64,000 nt of DNA, taken from NCBI RefSeq assembly GCF_000020365.1, contig NC_012108.1, forward strand, positions 2,418,001 to 2,482,000. Reading direction: 5' to 3'. Position 1 is the stretch's first letter. The number at the start of each line of letters is the position of its first letter. Under the pieces are notes generated by a model. The model made no database searches and was not told the DNA's origin. It saw nothing but the letters and a program-made list of their open reading frames with translations. Below are positions 9,207 to 18,228 of the stretch, piece by piece. The position numbers were made by a program, and so were the translations under genes. The stretch comes from Desulforapulum autotrophicum HRM2 (lineage in GTDB: Bacteria; Desulfobacterota; Desulfobacteria; Desulfobacterales; Desulfobacteraceae).

Positions 9207-10507
9207 GCCTTACCTTTGTTGGCGTCGTTGGCATCGTCGTGCTTTTATGTGTGCTTTTTTTTCTGGGAATGCCCGTGGGGTTTTCCATGGCCATGGTGGG
9301 TTTTCTAGGGTTCTCCCACGTGATCAACCTTAATGCCGGTATGAACATGGCAGGCTCGGTTTTCTGGTCTGTGGCCTCCAAGTACGGGCTCACCGTGATT
9401 CCGCTGTTTATCTTCATGGGCCAGATTGCTTTTTACTCGGGTGTCAACCAGCGGTTGTACCGGGCAGCCCACTACTGGACCGGCCATATCCGGGGCGGCC
9501 TTGCCATGGCCACCATCATGGCGTGCAGCGCCTTTGCCGCCATCTGCGGATCGAACACGGCAACGGCCGCCACCATGAGTACGGTGGCCCTGCCTGAAAT
9601 GAGAAAATACGGGTACTCGACCATCTTGAGCTCCGGTGCCATTGCCTGCGGATCCACCCTTGGGGTGGTTATTCCGCCAAGCGTGGTGCTCATCATCATC
9701 GGACTTGCCACCGAACAGTCCATCGCACGGCTGTTTTACGGGGGCATCGGGGCAGGTGTAATCCTGACCGTTTTTTTTCTCACTACTGTTCGGTTTGTCT
9801 GCCGGCTTTTTCCGGAATGGGGCCCTGTGGTTGAGAAAAAACCGATTAGGGATCGTGTGGCTTCATTGTCCGGGGCAGGGGAGATGCTTCTGCTGTTCGG
9901 CCTTGTCATGGTCGGGTTGTGGGTGGGTTTTTTTACCCCGTCCGAAGCTGGAGCTGCCGGGGCTTTTTTTGCCCTGGTCATTGCCGTTGTGGGCAGGACC
10001 CTTTCCTTTGCCAATTTTAAACGGGCCGTGCTTGACACCCTCAGGATCTCGTGCATGGTGATCATGCTCATCGCCGGTGCCATGATCTTTGGACGGTTTC
10101 TTGCCGTTACGCGTATCCCCTTTGACCTTGCAGCCGGGGTTGCGGCCCTGGAATTTCCGGCCTGGGCCGTCATGGCCTGCATCTGTTTGATTTATACCCT
10201 GGGCGGGGCCATTATGGACGCCCTGGCTCTTTTGCTGATCACCATCCCCATTTTTTTCCCCCTGGCCATTCAGATGGGGTATGACCCGGTGTGGTTTGCC
10301 GTCACCATCACCGTTGTCACTACCCTTGGAGCCGTTACCCCACCCGTTGGGGCCACCACCTATGTGGTGGCAGGCGTTGCAGGTGATATCCCCCTCAAGG
10401 ATGTGTTCAAGGGCGTGGCCCTGTTTCTTCCCGCCTACATGATCACCATTCTGCTGCTGATTCTCTTTCCTGCCCTTGTGACCTTTCTGCCCGGTTTTTT
10501 GGGGTAG
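9203..10507 (+). CDS. dctM: TRAP transporter large permease (DctM)
   Basis: 434 residues, the normal DctM size, with about 11-13 membrane segments. Family markers are FLGMPVGFSMAMVG near the N-terminus, CGSNTATAATMSTVALPEM, and IPPSVVLIIIGLATEQSIA. It is the sodium-coupled transport subunit in the inner membrane. The GTG start at 9203 overlaps the dctQ stop. After it comes a 228-base spacer with no gene before iadA, so a separate promoter for the next group is possible. Confidence 0.94.
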   Translation: MSLTFVGVVGIVVLLCVLFFLGMPVGFSMAMVGFLGFSHVINLNAGMNMAGSVFWSVASKYGLTVIPLFIFMGQIAFYSGVNQRLYRAAHYWTGHIRGGLAMATIMACSAFAAICGSNTATAATMSTVALPEMRKYGYSTILSSGAIACGSTLGVVIPPSVVLIIIGLATEQSIARLFYGGIGAGVILTVFFLTTVRFVCRLFPEWGPVVEKKPIRDRVASLSGAGEMLLLFGLVMVGLWVGFFTPSEAGAAGAFFALVIAVVGRTLSFANFKRAVLDTLRISCMVIMLIAGAMIFGRFLAVTRIPFDLAAGVAALEFPAWAVMACICLIYTLGGAIMDALALLLITIPIFFPLAIQMGYDPVWFAVTITVVTTLGAVTPPVGATTYVVAGVAGDIPLKDVFKGVALFLPAYMITILLLILFPALVTFLPGFLG

Positions 10508-10735
10508 CTGGCAACTGACAAGGTAACTTCTGCGTTACGTTAATGCGCACATATTTCAATATGCTCCCATTGATGCGCCTTGAAACCAGGCAAAAATCCG
10601 GCGTTGGTCTGGCACATTTTAAAATTTCCATGACCCTTACATATTGACCGATTCACCGATTTTAAGGTAAGGTGGCAGCCAGGTCCAAGGCCCTGTAATT
10701 GATTTGACTGCACTGTGGAGGAGAATTTAAGGTAG

Positions 10736-11923
10736 ATGATATTAATCAGAAATGGAGCGCTTTTTGCCCCGGAGTCCCTGGGGAAAAAGGATCTGCTTAT
10801 TGGCGGCAATCAAATCATTGCCATTGAAGAGACCATTGATCCCAAAAGGGTGCCAGGGGAAATAAGGGTCATTGATGCCCTTGGCATGGTGGTCGTGCCG
10901 GGATTTATTGACGGGCACCAGCATTTTACCGGGGGCGGGGGAGAAGGGGGCTTTCATACCCGGACTCCTGAAATGCAGCTCTCCATGAACATTGCCAATG
11001 GCGTGACAACGGCCGTGGGGCTTTTGGGAACAGACAGTCTGACCCGAACGGTGGAGAGTCTCTACGCCAAGACCCGGGCGTTCAATGCCGAAGGTATGAC
11101 CGCCTATATGCTTACGGGTTCCTATTGGCTGCCGTCCCCCACTGTGTGTGGAACAGTTGGCCGGGATCTGGTCTACCTTGACCCTGTCATCGGAGTGAAA
11201 CTTGCCATGGCCGACCAGCGGGGACCCCATTTTGATGCCCATGACCTTGCCCGCCTTGCCTCGGATGTGAGGGTTGCGGCCCTTGTGGCGGACAAGCCCG
11301 GGATAATCACTGTCCATGTAGGCGTTAACCCGGATGCACTGGATTTAATTTTTGAGGTGGTTGAACACCATGCTGTCCGGCCGGACATCTTCATTCCCAC
11401 CCACATTAACCGGAAAAACAGCAAGGCCACGGACCAGGCCCTTGCCCTTGCTGAACGAGGGACGGTGATTGACGCCACCTGTATGGCAACCATCCCCGTG
11501 GACGACCCTGAAAATCAATCGTCGGAAAAACTTTGTGCAGCTGATTTTTCCGTGATTGCCGATGAACACCGTCTGTTTGATCAGGTGACTTTCAGCTCGG
11601 ATGCCGGGGGCTCTCTGCCCATATGGAACAAGGATAGAAGTCGGATTCTTGGAATGGGTATCGGTACGCCTGAATCGTTGCTGGTTGAACTCAGACACCT
11701 TGTAAAAACAAGGGGCATGGCACTTGAAAGGGCCCTGAAACCCTTGACCACAACCCCAGCCAGGATCTATGGCCTGACCGGGAAAAAAGGAGCCATACAG
11801 GTGAATGCCCATGCTGACATCCTTGTCCTTGATCCAGATGACCTTGGGATCCGGGATGTTGTTGCAAAGGGCCAGATTATGATGAACAACGGTAAGCTTG
11901 AAAAAAAAGGGTATTTTGAATAA
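10736..11923 (+). CDS. iadA: Isoaspartyl dipeptidase (beta-aspartyl peptidase, M38)
   Basis: 395 residues, close to E. coli IadA (390) and similar throughout. It hydrolyses the beta-peptide bond of isoaspartyl dipeptides, which form when Asn/Asp residues in old proteins rearrange. Metal-site residues are visible: HQH at 61-63, the carboxylated-Lys candidate Lys155 (VIGVKLAMAD), His194, His223 (PTHINRK) and Asp289 (FSSDAGG). The GGGGEGG and TRTPEMQLS segments bind substrate in the family. ATG 10736 is preceded by AAGG. The peptide ABC ATPase gene overlaps its end. Confidence 0.93.
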   Translation: MILIRNGALFAPESLGKKDLLIGGNQIIAIEETIDPKRVPGEIRVIDALGMVVVPGFIDGHQHFTGGGGEGGFHTRTPEMQLSMNIANGVTTAVGLLGTDSLTRTVESLYAKTRAFNAEGMTAYMLTGSYWLPSPTVCGTVGRDLVYLDPVIGVKLAMADQRGPHFDAHDLARLASDVRVAALVADKPGIITVHVGVNPDALDLIFEVVEHHAVRPDIFIPTHINRKNSKATDQALALAERGTVIDATCMATIPVDDPENQSSEKLCAADFSVIADEHRLFDQVTFSSDAGGSLPIWNKDRSRILGMGIGTPESLLVELRHLVKTRGMALERALKPLTTTPARIYGLTGKKGAIQVNAHADILVLDPDDLGIRDVVAKGQIMMNNGKLEKKGYFE

Positions 11924-13835
11924 TTTGACATCCCGTTCCCAGGACGAGAAATCCCCAGGGGATCGTTCCCCTGGACTGGCCACGGCCTTGAATGAAGATG
12001 AGATTCTCTCAGTTCAGGATCTGAGCCTGAGTTTTCCAACCTACGAGGGATTCATCCAGGTGCTCCACAAGGTTTCTTTTTCCGTAAAAAAGGGAGAAAC
12101 CCTTGCCATTGTGGGAGAATCAGGATCCGGCAAGACGGTTACCATGCGAAGGGTCATGCATCTGTTAAGCAATGTCAGAACCGATTCCGGTAAGATTATG
12201 TTACGGAAAAGGGATAACAGTGTCCAGGATATTACCCTCCTTTCCAAGGGCGAGGCCAGAAAGATCAGGGGGTTTGACATGTCCATGATCTTCCAGGAGC
12301 CCATGACTTCCCTTAATCCGCTGTTTACCATTGGCAATCAGCTTTCCGAAGCCCTTCTTACCCACCAGGAGTTTCCCAGACAAGAGGTGCAAAAAAGGGT
12401 GGTTGATCTTCTGGAGCTTGTGCGGATACCCGACGCCAGACGACGATTCAGCGAGTACCCCCACCAGATGTCAGGGGGGATGCGCCAGCGGGTGATGACG
12501 GCCATGGCCCTGGCCTGTAATCCCCAGCTTTTAATTGCAGATGAACCCACAACGGCCCTTGATGTGACCATCCAGGCACAGATATTGGCACTTATCCGCT
12601 CTCTCCAGGAAAAATTTCAGATGTCGGTGATTTTCATCACCCATGACATGGGTGTTGTGGCCGAACTTGCCGACCGGGTGGTGGTCATGTACAAGGGCAG
12701 GGTGGTCGAAGAAAATGACGTGTTTTCCATATTTGCAAGACCGGCCCACCCATACACCCGGGCGCTGTTAAAGGCGGTTCCCACCCTTGGCTGCATGCGG
12801 GGAAGGAAAAACCCGGCGACCCTGCCCGTACTTGAGATGGAAAAGGAGTTGAACCGGGCCAAGGGAGAGCCCCTGCCCCGGGAAGAGGAAATCGACACGG
12901 CAGACCATACCGCCGATCCCATTCTTGAGGTGAACAACCTGTTCACACGCTTTGTGTCAAAAAAGAATTTTTTTGGCAAAACCACCCACCTGGTCCATGC
13001 CGTTGAAGATGTGAGCTTTAAAATCTATCCCGGTGAAACCCTGGGCATCGTGGGGGAATCAGGCTGCGGCAAGTCAACCACGGGGTATGCCCTCTTAAAA
13101 CTGGTTCCGGCCACGGGTGAGGTGCTGTTTCAGAAAAGAAATGTCATGGCGATTTCCAACCAGGAGATGCAGGCGTTGCGCCAGGATATCCAGTTTATTT
13201 TCCAGGATCCGTTTGCCTCGTTAAACCCCAGGCAGACCATTGGCACCTCCATTGGCGAACCCATGGTGATCCATGGTATCGGTGACAAACGATCCCGGCA
13301 GGCCCGGGTGGGAAAACTGCTTGAGCGGGTGGGGATTCCGGCCCACCATGCAAGCCTTTACCCCCATGAGTTTTCAGGGGGCCAGCGCCAGCGAATTGCC
13401 ATTGCCAGGGCCCTTTCCACAAAACCCAAGGTGATCATTGCCGACGAGGCGGTGTCGGCCCTGGATGTTTCCATCCAGGCCGTTGTTCTCAACCTCATGC
13501 TCAGACTCCAAAAGGAGATGAACCTGTCCTATATGTTCATCTCCCATGACATGGCCGTGATCGAACGGGTGAGCCACCGGGTGGCGGTGATGTACCTTGG
13601 CCAGATCGTTGAGATGGGCACCCGGCAGCATATTTTTGAGGACCCCAGGCACCCCTATACCCGGAAACTGTTGTCTGCCATCCCCATTGCAGATCCAATG
13701 AAAAGAACGGATTTTGGTATGCTCACCGGAGAAATTCCTTCTCCCGTGAGAAAGATTAGTGAACCGCCCCGGAAAATAATGTTAAATGAAGTAACACCAG
13801 GTCATTTTGTTGCAGACCTGGTGTCAACCCTGTAA
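11916..13835 (+). CDS. Peptide ABC transporter, fused DppD-DppF ATPases
   Basis: About 639 residues holding two complete ABC modules in one chain, as in GsiA or YejF. Module 1 has Walker A GESGSGKT (about 67-74), signature MSGGMRQRVM and Walker B LLIADEPTTALD. Module 2 has GESGCGKST, FSGGQRQRIA and VIIADEAVSALD. Each is followed by an oligopeptide C-terminal extension (HPYTRALL, HPYTRKLL). The start is uncertain: TTG 11916 has AAGGG 5 bases upstream, while TTG 11898 and 11925 are also in frame. It overlaps iadA, so peptide import and isoaspartyl cleavage are directly coupled. It powers the DppBC permease encoded downstream. Confidence 0.93.
   Translation: MNNLTSRSQDEKSPGDRSPGLATALNEDEILSVQDLSLSFPTYEGFIQVLHKVSFSVKKGETLAIVGESGSGKTVTMRRVMHLLSNVRTDSGKIMLRKRDNSVQDITLLSKGEARKIRGFDMSMIFQEPMTSLNPLFTIGNQLSEALLTHQEFPRQEVQKRVVDLLELVRIPDARRRFSEYPHQMSGGMRQRVMTAMALACNPQLLIADEPTTALDVTIQAQILALIRSLQEKFQMSVIFITHDMGVVAELADRVVVMYKGRVVEENDVFSIFARPAHPYTRALLKAVPTLGCMRGRKNPATLPVLEMEKELNRAKGEPLPREEEIDTADHTADPILEVNNLFTRFVSKKNFFGKTTHLVHAVEDVSFKIYPGETLGIVGESGCGKSTTGYALLKLVPATGEVLFQKRNVMAISNQEMQALRQDIQFIFQDPFASLNPRQTIGTSIGEPMVIHGIGDKRSRQARVGKLLERVGIPAHHASLYPHEFSGGQRQRIAIARALSTKPKVIIADEAVSALDVSIQAVVLNLMLRLQKEMNLSYMFISHDMAVIERVSHRVAVMYLGQIVEMGTRQHIFEDPRHPYTRKLLSAIPIADPMKRTDFGMLTGEIPSPVRKISEPPRKIMLNEVTPGHFVADLVSTL
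13794..13824 (+). other. Stem-loop at the end of the ABC ATPase gene
   Basis: A perfect 10-bp stem, ACACCAGGTC with GACCTGGTGT, closes an 11-base loop. It lies inside the last codons of the ATPase gene, about 50 bases before dppA. There is no T-tract after it, so it is not a standard terminator. A role in mRNA processing or differential dppA expression is conceivable but unproven. Confidence 0.5.
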
Positions 13836-13876
13836 ATAGAATCAATTAAACTGACAAACCAAAAAGGAGATACTGA

Positions 13877-15397
13877 ATGAAAAAGACATTTTTCACCCTG
13901 CTTGCGTTATTATTGCTTGCAGCCCCGAGCTTTGCCGAAACCCGGGACATTATTTACGCATCTGAGTCCACGGTTAAATCCCTTGACCCCCATGACACCT
14001 CAGATACCTATTCTGGAGCCATTGAGCGGGCCATCTGCCAGGGACTTATGGGCTTTGACAAAAACCTTAACATTGTTCCCCTGCTGGCTGAGAGCTACAC
14101 CTTTAACGAGGCTGCCACCCAGTTTACCTTTAAGCTCAGAAAGGGCATTAAGTTCCATGACGGGGCGGACTTTAACGCCCATGCGGTAAAGGTTAATATT
14201 GAGCGCATGATGACTGGTAAATACAAACGCTCAAGCCTGATGAAACCCGTGGAATCCCTTATGGTCCTTGACGACTACACCGTGCAGTTCAACCTTAAAG
14301 AACCCTTTGGCGCCTTTGTTAACGCCATTGCCCACCCCGGATCCCTGATCCTGAGCCCTAAAGCCCTTGAAACATACGGGGACGAGGTGAGCAAGCATCC
14401 CGTTGGCACGGGGCCTTTTATCTTTGACCAGTGGGTGTCAGGCAACTTTGTAACGATCAAGAAAAATCCAGATTACTGGCGGGGAGATGTCAAGGTGGAT
14501 ACCATCACCTTTCGACCCATCCCTGAAAGCGGTTCCAGGCTTGCCATGCTCAGGGCCGGCCAGGCCCACTATATTTATCCCATGCCTGCAGAACTGTTGA
14601 AGATTGCCGAACGTGATGCCAATATTGACATCATTAAACAGCCTTCGATTATTGCCCGTTACCTGATCATGAACACCCAGTTTAAACCCTTTGCTGATAT
14701 CAGGGTTCGCCAGGCCGTCAATTACGCCCTTGACAAGGAGGCCATCATTAAGATCGCCTGGGGCGGTGCAGCCTCTGAGGCCGATTCCATCATTCCCCCC
14801 AACCTCCAGTTTTATAAAAAACAGGCTGTCTGGCCCCATGATCTTGAAAAGGCAAAGGCCCTCATGAAAGAGGCAGGGTATGAGAACGGGTTTGAGGTGG
14901 TCTTTTTAACACCCAACGCCTCCAACCGCTTAAGGGCAACTGAGATGGCCCAGCAGCAGCTCAAGAAGATCGGCATCACTGGCAGTCTCCAGTCCATGGA
15001 TGTGGCAAGTTTTTACAACAAGCTTGAGGGATACAGGGTGGACGATGCCAAGCCGCTTCCTTTCATCGCCTTTGGCGGATGGTCTGCCTCCACCGGGGAT
15101 GCAGACTGGGGCACAAGGCCCTTGATCTCAACCGAAGCCTTTCCTCCGGCCATGTCAAATTTTGGTTTCTTTTCCGACAAAAAAGTGGATGGTTTCATCA
15201 CGGCAGGGCTTGCCTCGGCCAATCCCGACATAAGAAAAAAAGCCTATGCAGACCTCCAGGATTATGTGTGGGACAAGGCTCCCTGGGGATATCTGTTTGT
15301 TGATACCATGGTGGCGGCCAAGTCCAAAAAGCTCAAAGGGATCTATCCCATGCCCGACGGTGCTTTCTCCGTTGAAGAGGCAGAACTTGTTGACTAA
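13877..15397 (+). CDS. Peptide ABC transporter periplasmic binding protein (DppA/SBP_bac_5)
   Basis: 506 residues, starting at ATG 13877 behind AAAGGAG. The signal peptide is KKTFFTLLALLLLAAPSFA with an Ala-type cleavage and no lipobox Cys, so it is a free periplasmic protein. SBP_bac_5 markers follow: STVKSLDPHDTSD, FTFKLRKGIKFHDGADF, GTGPFIF and ADIRVRQAVNYALDK. It binds di- or oligopeptides (possibly glutathione-like; the closest layout is GsiB/DppA) and delivers them to the DppBC-like permease. A structured repeat (15398-15622) separates it from the permease genes. Confidence 0.93.
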   Translation: MKKTFFTLLALLLLAAPSFAETRDIIYASESTVKSLDPHDTSDTYSGAIERAICQGLMGFDKNLNIVPLLAESYTFNEAATQFTFKLRKGIKFHDGADFNAHAVKVNIERMMTGKYKRSSLMKPVESLMVLDDYTVQFNLKEPFGAFVNAIAHPGSLILSPKALETYGDEVSKHPVGTGPFIFDQWVSGNFVTIKKNPDYWRGDVKVDTITFRPIPESGSRLAMLRAGQAHYIYPMPAELLKIAERDANIDIIKQPSIIARYLIMNTQFKPFADIRVRQAVNYALDKEAIIKIAWGGAASEADSIIPPNLQFYKKQAVWPHDLEKAKALMKEAGYENGFEVVFLTPNASNRLRATEMAQQQLKKIGITGSLQSMDVASFYNKLEGYRVDDAKPLPFIAFGGWSASTGDADWGTRPLISTEAFPPAMSNFGFFSDKKVDGFITAGLASANPDIRKKAYADLQDYVWDKAPWGYLFVDTMVAAKSKKLKGIYPMPDGAFSVEEAELVD

Positions 15398-15622
15398 CCA
15401 GCATGGCCGGAGCGAAGTATGGCTCCGGCCTCAACGAAGATAGAAATTCGATAGCATAGGCGGGCGGGAACGGGTATTGCCCGCAGCGGATTAAACGGCA
15501 GCGGTCAGCATGGACGCTGAAGGAGCTGCCGTTTCCCTCGGAGCAGCCCAGGACGGGCTGCGAAAATGAGCGGAGGGTACTCCCCGTTTCCGTCTGCCGG
15601 CCCGAGAAGAGTTTCATCTAAA
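15398..15622 (-). repeat. Composite repeat C/D, copy 2 (structured element between dppA and dppB)
   Basis: The D core is 15459-15598. Its arms (15459-15480 and 15577-15598) pair over 20 of 22 positions when G-U pairs are allowed. Inside are three smaller stems. On the minus strand it matches 36422-36562 throughout. It is framed by C-like sequence: 15398-15450 resembles the inverted right part of family C, and GAGTTTCATC at 15609-15618 resembles its left part. An upstream in-frame start at 15566 for dppB would lie inside this repeat and is rejected. Confidence 0.8.
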
Positions 15623-15634
15623 AAAGCAGAGTTC

Positions 15635-16558
15635 ATGTTAAAATATTTTTTCAAACGATGTATGGCCATCCTTCCGGTGCTGTTTGTGGTTTCTGTGCTG
15701 GCCTTTGCCTTTGTGCATCTGCTGCCCGGGGATCCTGCCCGGATGATGGCCGGAGATGATGCGGACGAGGCCACCATTGAGATGCTCCGAACAGAGCTGG
15801 GCCTCGACCGGCCTTTGCCCGTGCAATATCTGACCTATATGGGCAAGCTTGTCAGGGGGGATCTTGGCATCAGCCTTCGAACCAACCTGACCGTGTTTGA
15901 CGAGTTAAAGCTTCGATACCTGCCGACCATGTACCTTGCCTTTGCCGGCATGGCATGGTCGGTGGTCATTGGCATCTTCTTTGGCGCTGTTGCCGCCATC
16001 TACAGCGGTAAGTGGCAGGATTACACGGCCATGATGGTTTCGGTGTCGGGCATTTCCGTGCCTCAGTTCTGGCTGGGGCTTCTGGCTATCCAGCTGTTTT
16101 CCGTTCACCTGGGGTGGCTGCCCGTGGCAGGGTATACCGGTAAATTTTCCGAATTGATCCTGCCCTCGTTTACCCTTGGGGCCACGGTTGCCGCCATCAT
16201 GGCACGGTTTACCCTGTCTGCCTTTCTTGATGTGCTTGGCGAAGAGTACATTTCAACGGCCAGGGCCAAGGGTGTGACTGAAACCCTTGTCATGTGGAAG
16301 CACGCATTCAGAAACGCCCTGATTCCGGTCATTACCATGGTCGGTCTTCAGTTTGGTTTTCTCCTTGGCGGATCGGTTGTGGTCGAGACGGTGTTTGCCT
16401 GGCCAGGGCTCGGGCGGTACATGATCGAGGCCGTAGCCGTCAGGGACTATCCCGTGCTCCAGGCCCTGCTGCTGCTCTATTCGTTTCATTTTGTCTTTAT
16501 CAACCTTGTTGTGGACATGGTCTATGCCCTTATCAACCCGGAAATCCGGTATGAGTAA
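15635..16558 (+). CDS. Peptide ABC transporter permease (DppB family)
   Basis: 307 residues from ATG 15635. This start gives the normal DppB N-terminus (LKYFFKRCMAILPVLFVVS) and leaves the repeat outside the gene; the ribosome site is weak (AGCAGAG). It has six membrane segments. Family markers are LPGDPARMMAGDDA, the LGLDRPLPVQYLTYMG segment, and the EAA-type loop EEYISTARAKGVTE that contacts the ATPase. Its partner permease follows after 9 bases. Confidence 0.93.
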   Translation: MLKYFFKRCMAILPVLFVVSVLAFAFVHLLPGDPARMMAGDDADEATIEMLRTELGLDRPLPVQYLTYMGKLVRGDLGISLRTNLTVFDELKLRYLPTMYLAFAGMAWSVVIGIFFGAVAAIYSGKWQDYTAMMVSVSGISVPQFWLGLLAIQLFSVHLGWLPVAGYTGKFSELILPSFTLGATVAAIMARFTLSAFLDVLGEEYISTARAKGVTETLVMWKHAFRNALIPVITMVGLQFGFLLGGSVVVETVFAWPGLGRYMIEAVAVRDYPVLQALLLLYSFHFVFINLVVDMVYALINPEIRYE

Positions 16559-16567
16559 AAGAATTTT

Positions 16568-17416
16568 ATGACTGAAAAAATAACCCCCTTTGCCATTTTC
16601 TGGCACAAGTTCAAACGGCGGTACACAGCCATGGTGGCAGGTGTCTTTATCGTGCTCCTGGTGCTGGCGGCTGTATTTGCCCCGGTGGTTGCACCCCATG
16701 ACCCTTTTCTGACCGATTACAGCCTTTCCATGATGCCGCCAAGTCTGTCCCATCCAGCAGGAACTGACCTCTATGGCCGTGATATTTTAAGCCGGATCAT
16801 CTACGGATCACGGATATCCCTTGCCGTGGGCTTCACCTCCGTTTTTGTGGGTGCCCTTGTGGGGGTGACTCTGGGGCTGGTGTCCGGATTCTTCGGCGGC
16901 TTTCTCGACGGGTTGATCATGCGGACCTCGGACGTTCTGTTTGCCTTTCCCGGCATTTTGCTGGCCATTGCCATTGTGGCAATCCTGGGGCCGGGACTGG
17001 TCAATGTTGTTGTAGCCGTGTCCGTGTTTTCAATGCCCACCTTTGCACGCATTGTACGGGGCAGTACCCTGGCATTGAAAGAGAGTCTCTATGTAAGGGC
17101 GGCCAAAAGTGTGGGTGCCTCCAAACGACGGATCATGTTTGTCCATATCCTGCCCGGCACCCTGAGCGGCGTGATCATCTATTTTACCATGCGCATCGGG
17201 ACCTCCATCATCACGGCGGCAAGCCTGAGCTTCCTGGGTCTTGGAGCCCAGCCCCCAACGCCTGAATGGGGGGCCATGCTGGCCGAAAGCCGTGACTATA
17301 TAGGTGTGGCCGACCACATGACCATTTTTCCGGGCATTGCCATCTTTCTGACGGTTCTGTTTTTCAACCTGTTCGGCGATGGGTTACGGGCTGCCCTGGA
17401 CCCTAAAACCAAGTAG
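16568..17416 (+). CDS. Peptide ABC transporter permease (DppC family)
   Basis: 282 residues. The N-terminal OppC-type segment, with its first membrane helix, runs to [11 protein letters not shown] and [18 protein letters not shown]. Five further membrane helices and the EAA loop [18 protein letters not shown] follow. The [18 protein letters not shown] stretch is characteristic. With DppB it forms the inner-membrane channel for peptides. The amidotransferase-like hydrolase follows 34 bases later on the same strand. Confidence 0.93.
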   Translation: MTEKITPFAIFWHKFKRRYTAMVAGVFIVLLVLAAVFAPVVAPHDPFLTDYSLSMMPPSLSHPAGTDLYGRDILSRIIYGSRISLAVGFTSVFVGALVGVTLGLVSGFFGGFLDGLIMRTSDVLFAFPGILLAIAIVAILGPGLVNVVVAVSVFSMPTFARIVRGSTLALKESLYVRAAKSVGASKRRIMFVHILPGTLSGVIIYFTMRIGTSIITAASLSFLGLGAQPPTPEWGAMLAESRDYIGVADHMTIFPGIAIFLTVLFFNLFGDGLRAALDPKTK

Positions 17417-17450
17417 ACCCATTCCTTATAATTTAAATGGTGAATTTTTT

Positions 17451-18161
17451 ATGAAACCCATGATCGGCATGGTTGCCAATACTTATTTAAACCGGTTTAA
17501 AATGCCGGCATCCACCGTTCCCCTGGCTTATACCAGCGCCATAGAAAAGGCTGGAGGCATCCCCCTTGTGCTGCCGTTTACAAGGGATGTTGAGGCCATT
17601 TCAGACCTGGTCCATCTCTGCCGTGGCTTTGTGCTGCCCGGCGGCAGTGATGTGGATCCCGGGCTCTACGGCCAGGCCCCGTCACCCCGACTCGGAGAGA
17701 CGGACCGGCCCCTGGACGATTTTCAACTTTCGGTTTTCAGGGCGGCCATGGCCCTTGAACGACCCATCCTCGGAATCTGCAGGGGGAGCCAGGTCATCAA
17801 CGTGGCCCTTGGGGGGACGCTCTTCCAGGATATTCCCACTCGGTTTCCCGATTCAACCCTCCGCCACATGCAGAAGGTCATCACCTTTGATACCGACCAC
17901 TGGGTGAACCTTGAGGCGGGCTCCAGGCTCCACGATCTTTTGGGGGGGCGCATCCGGGTCAATTCCCGTCACCACCAGGCGATCGACACCCCTGGAAGGG
18001 ATCTTGTGGTGACGGCACGGGCCCCCGACGGCGTGGTTGAGGCGGCCGAACACACAAGGCTTCCCATCGACCTTGTCCAGTGGCATCCGGAACTGATGAT
18101 GCAGAAAAATAATGACATGCTGGGTCTGTTTGAATCCCTTGTGGATCGCTGCAAACCTTGA
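17451..18161 (+). CDS. Class-I glutamine amidotransferase-like hydrolase (peptidase C26, PuuD-like)
   Basis: 236 residues from ATG 17451, which has GGTGA 8 bases upstream. The catalytic triad is visible: Cys110 in GICRGSQ, and His212 and Glu214 in QWHPE. PGGSDVDPGLYG near residue 63 is typical of gamma-glutamyl-GABA hydrolase-type C26 enzymes, which act alone and cut gamma-glutamyl amides. Following a peptide transporter and an isoaspartyl dipeptidase, a role in cutting unusual gamma-linked peptides taken up by the cell is a reasonable inference. The actual substrate is not known. Confidence 0.88.
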   Translation: MKPMIGMVANTYLNRFKMPASTVPLAYTSAIEKAGGIPLVLPFTRDVEAISDLVHLCRGFVLPGGSDVDPGLYGQAPSPRLGETDRPLDDFQLSVFRAAMALERPILGICRGSQVINVALGGTLFQDIPTRFPDSTLRHMQKVITFDTDHWVNLEAGSRLHDLLGGRIRVNSRHHQAIDTPGRDLVVTARAPDGVVEAAEHTRLPIDLVQWHPELMMQKNNDMLGLFESLVDRCKP

Positions 18162-18169
18162 AAGCGGAT

Positions 18170-18191
18170 CCCTGCCCGGGGTTGGGCAGGG
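18170..18191 (+). other. GC-rich stem-loop between C26 hydrolase and aminotransferase genes
   Basis: A perfect 8-bp stem CCCTGCCC/GGGCAGGG encloses a 6-base loop, 9 bases after the hydrolase stop. No T-run follows, so it is at best a Rho-independent terminator without its tail, an attenuating hairpin or an mRNA stabiliser. Confidence 0.5.
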
Positions 18192-18228
18192 GTAAACCGG
18201 AATAATCAAATTGCTTAGGCAGGTAAGA

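Noticed and set aside
11173-11983. Minus-strand frames across iadA and the ABC ATPase gene
   Set aside because: Antisense to genes with full motifs; their predicted proteins are low-complexity and not conserved.
15566-15634. Upstream start for dppB giving 23 extra residues
   Set aside because: This start lies inside the D repeat; ATG 15635 gives the normal permease N-terminus.
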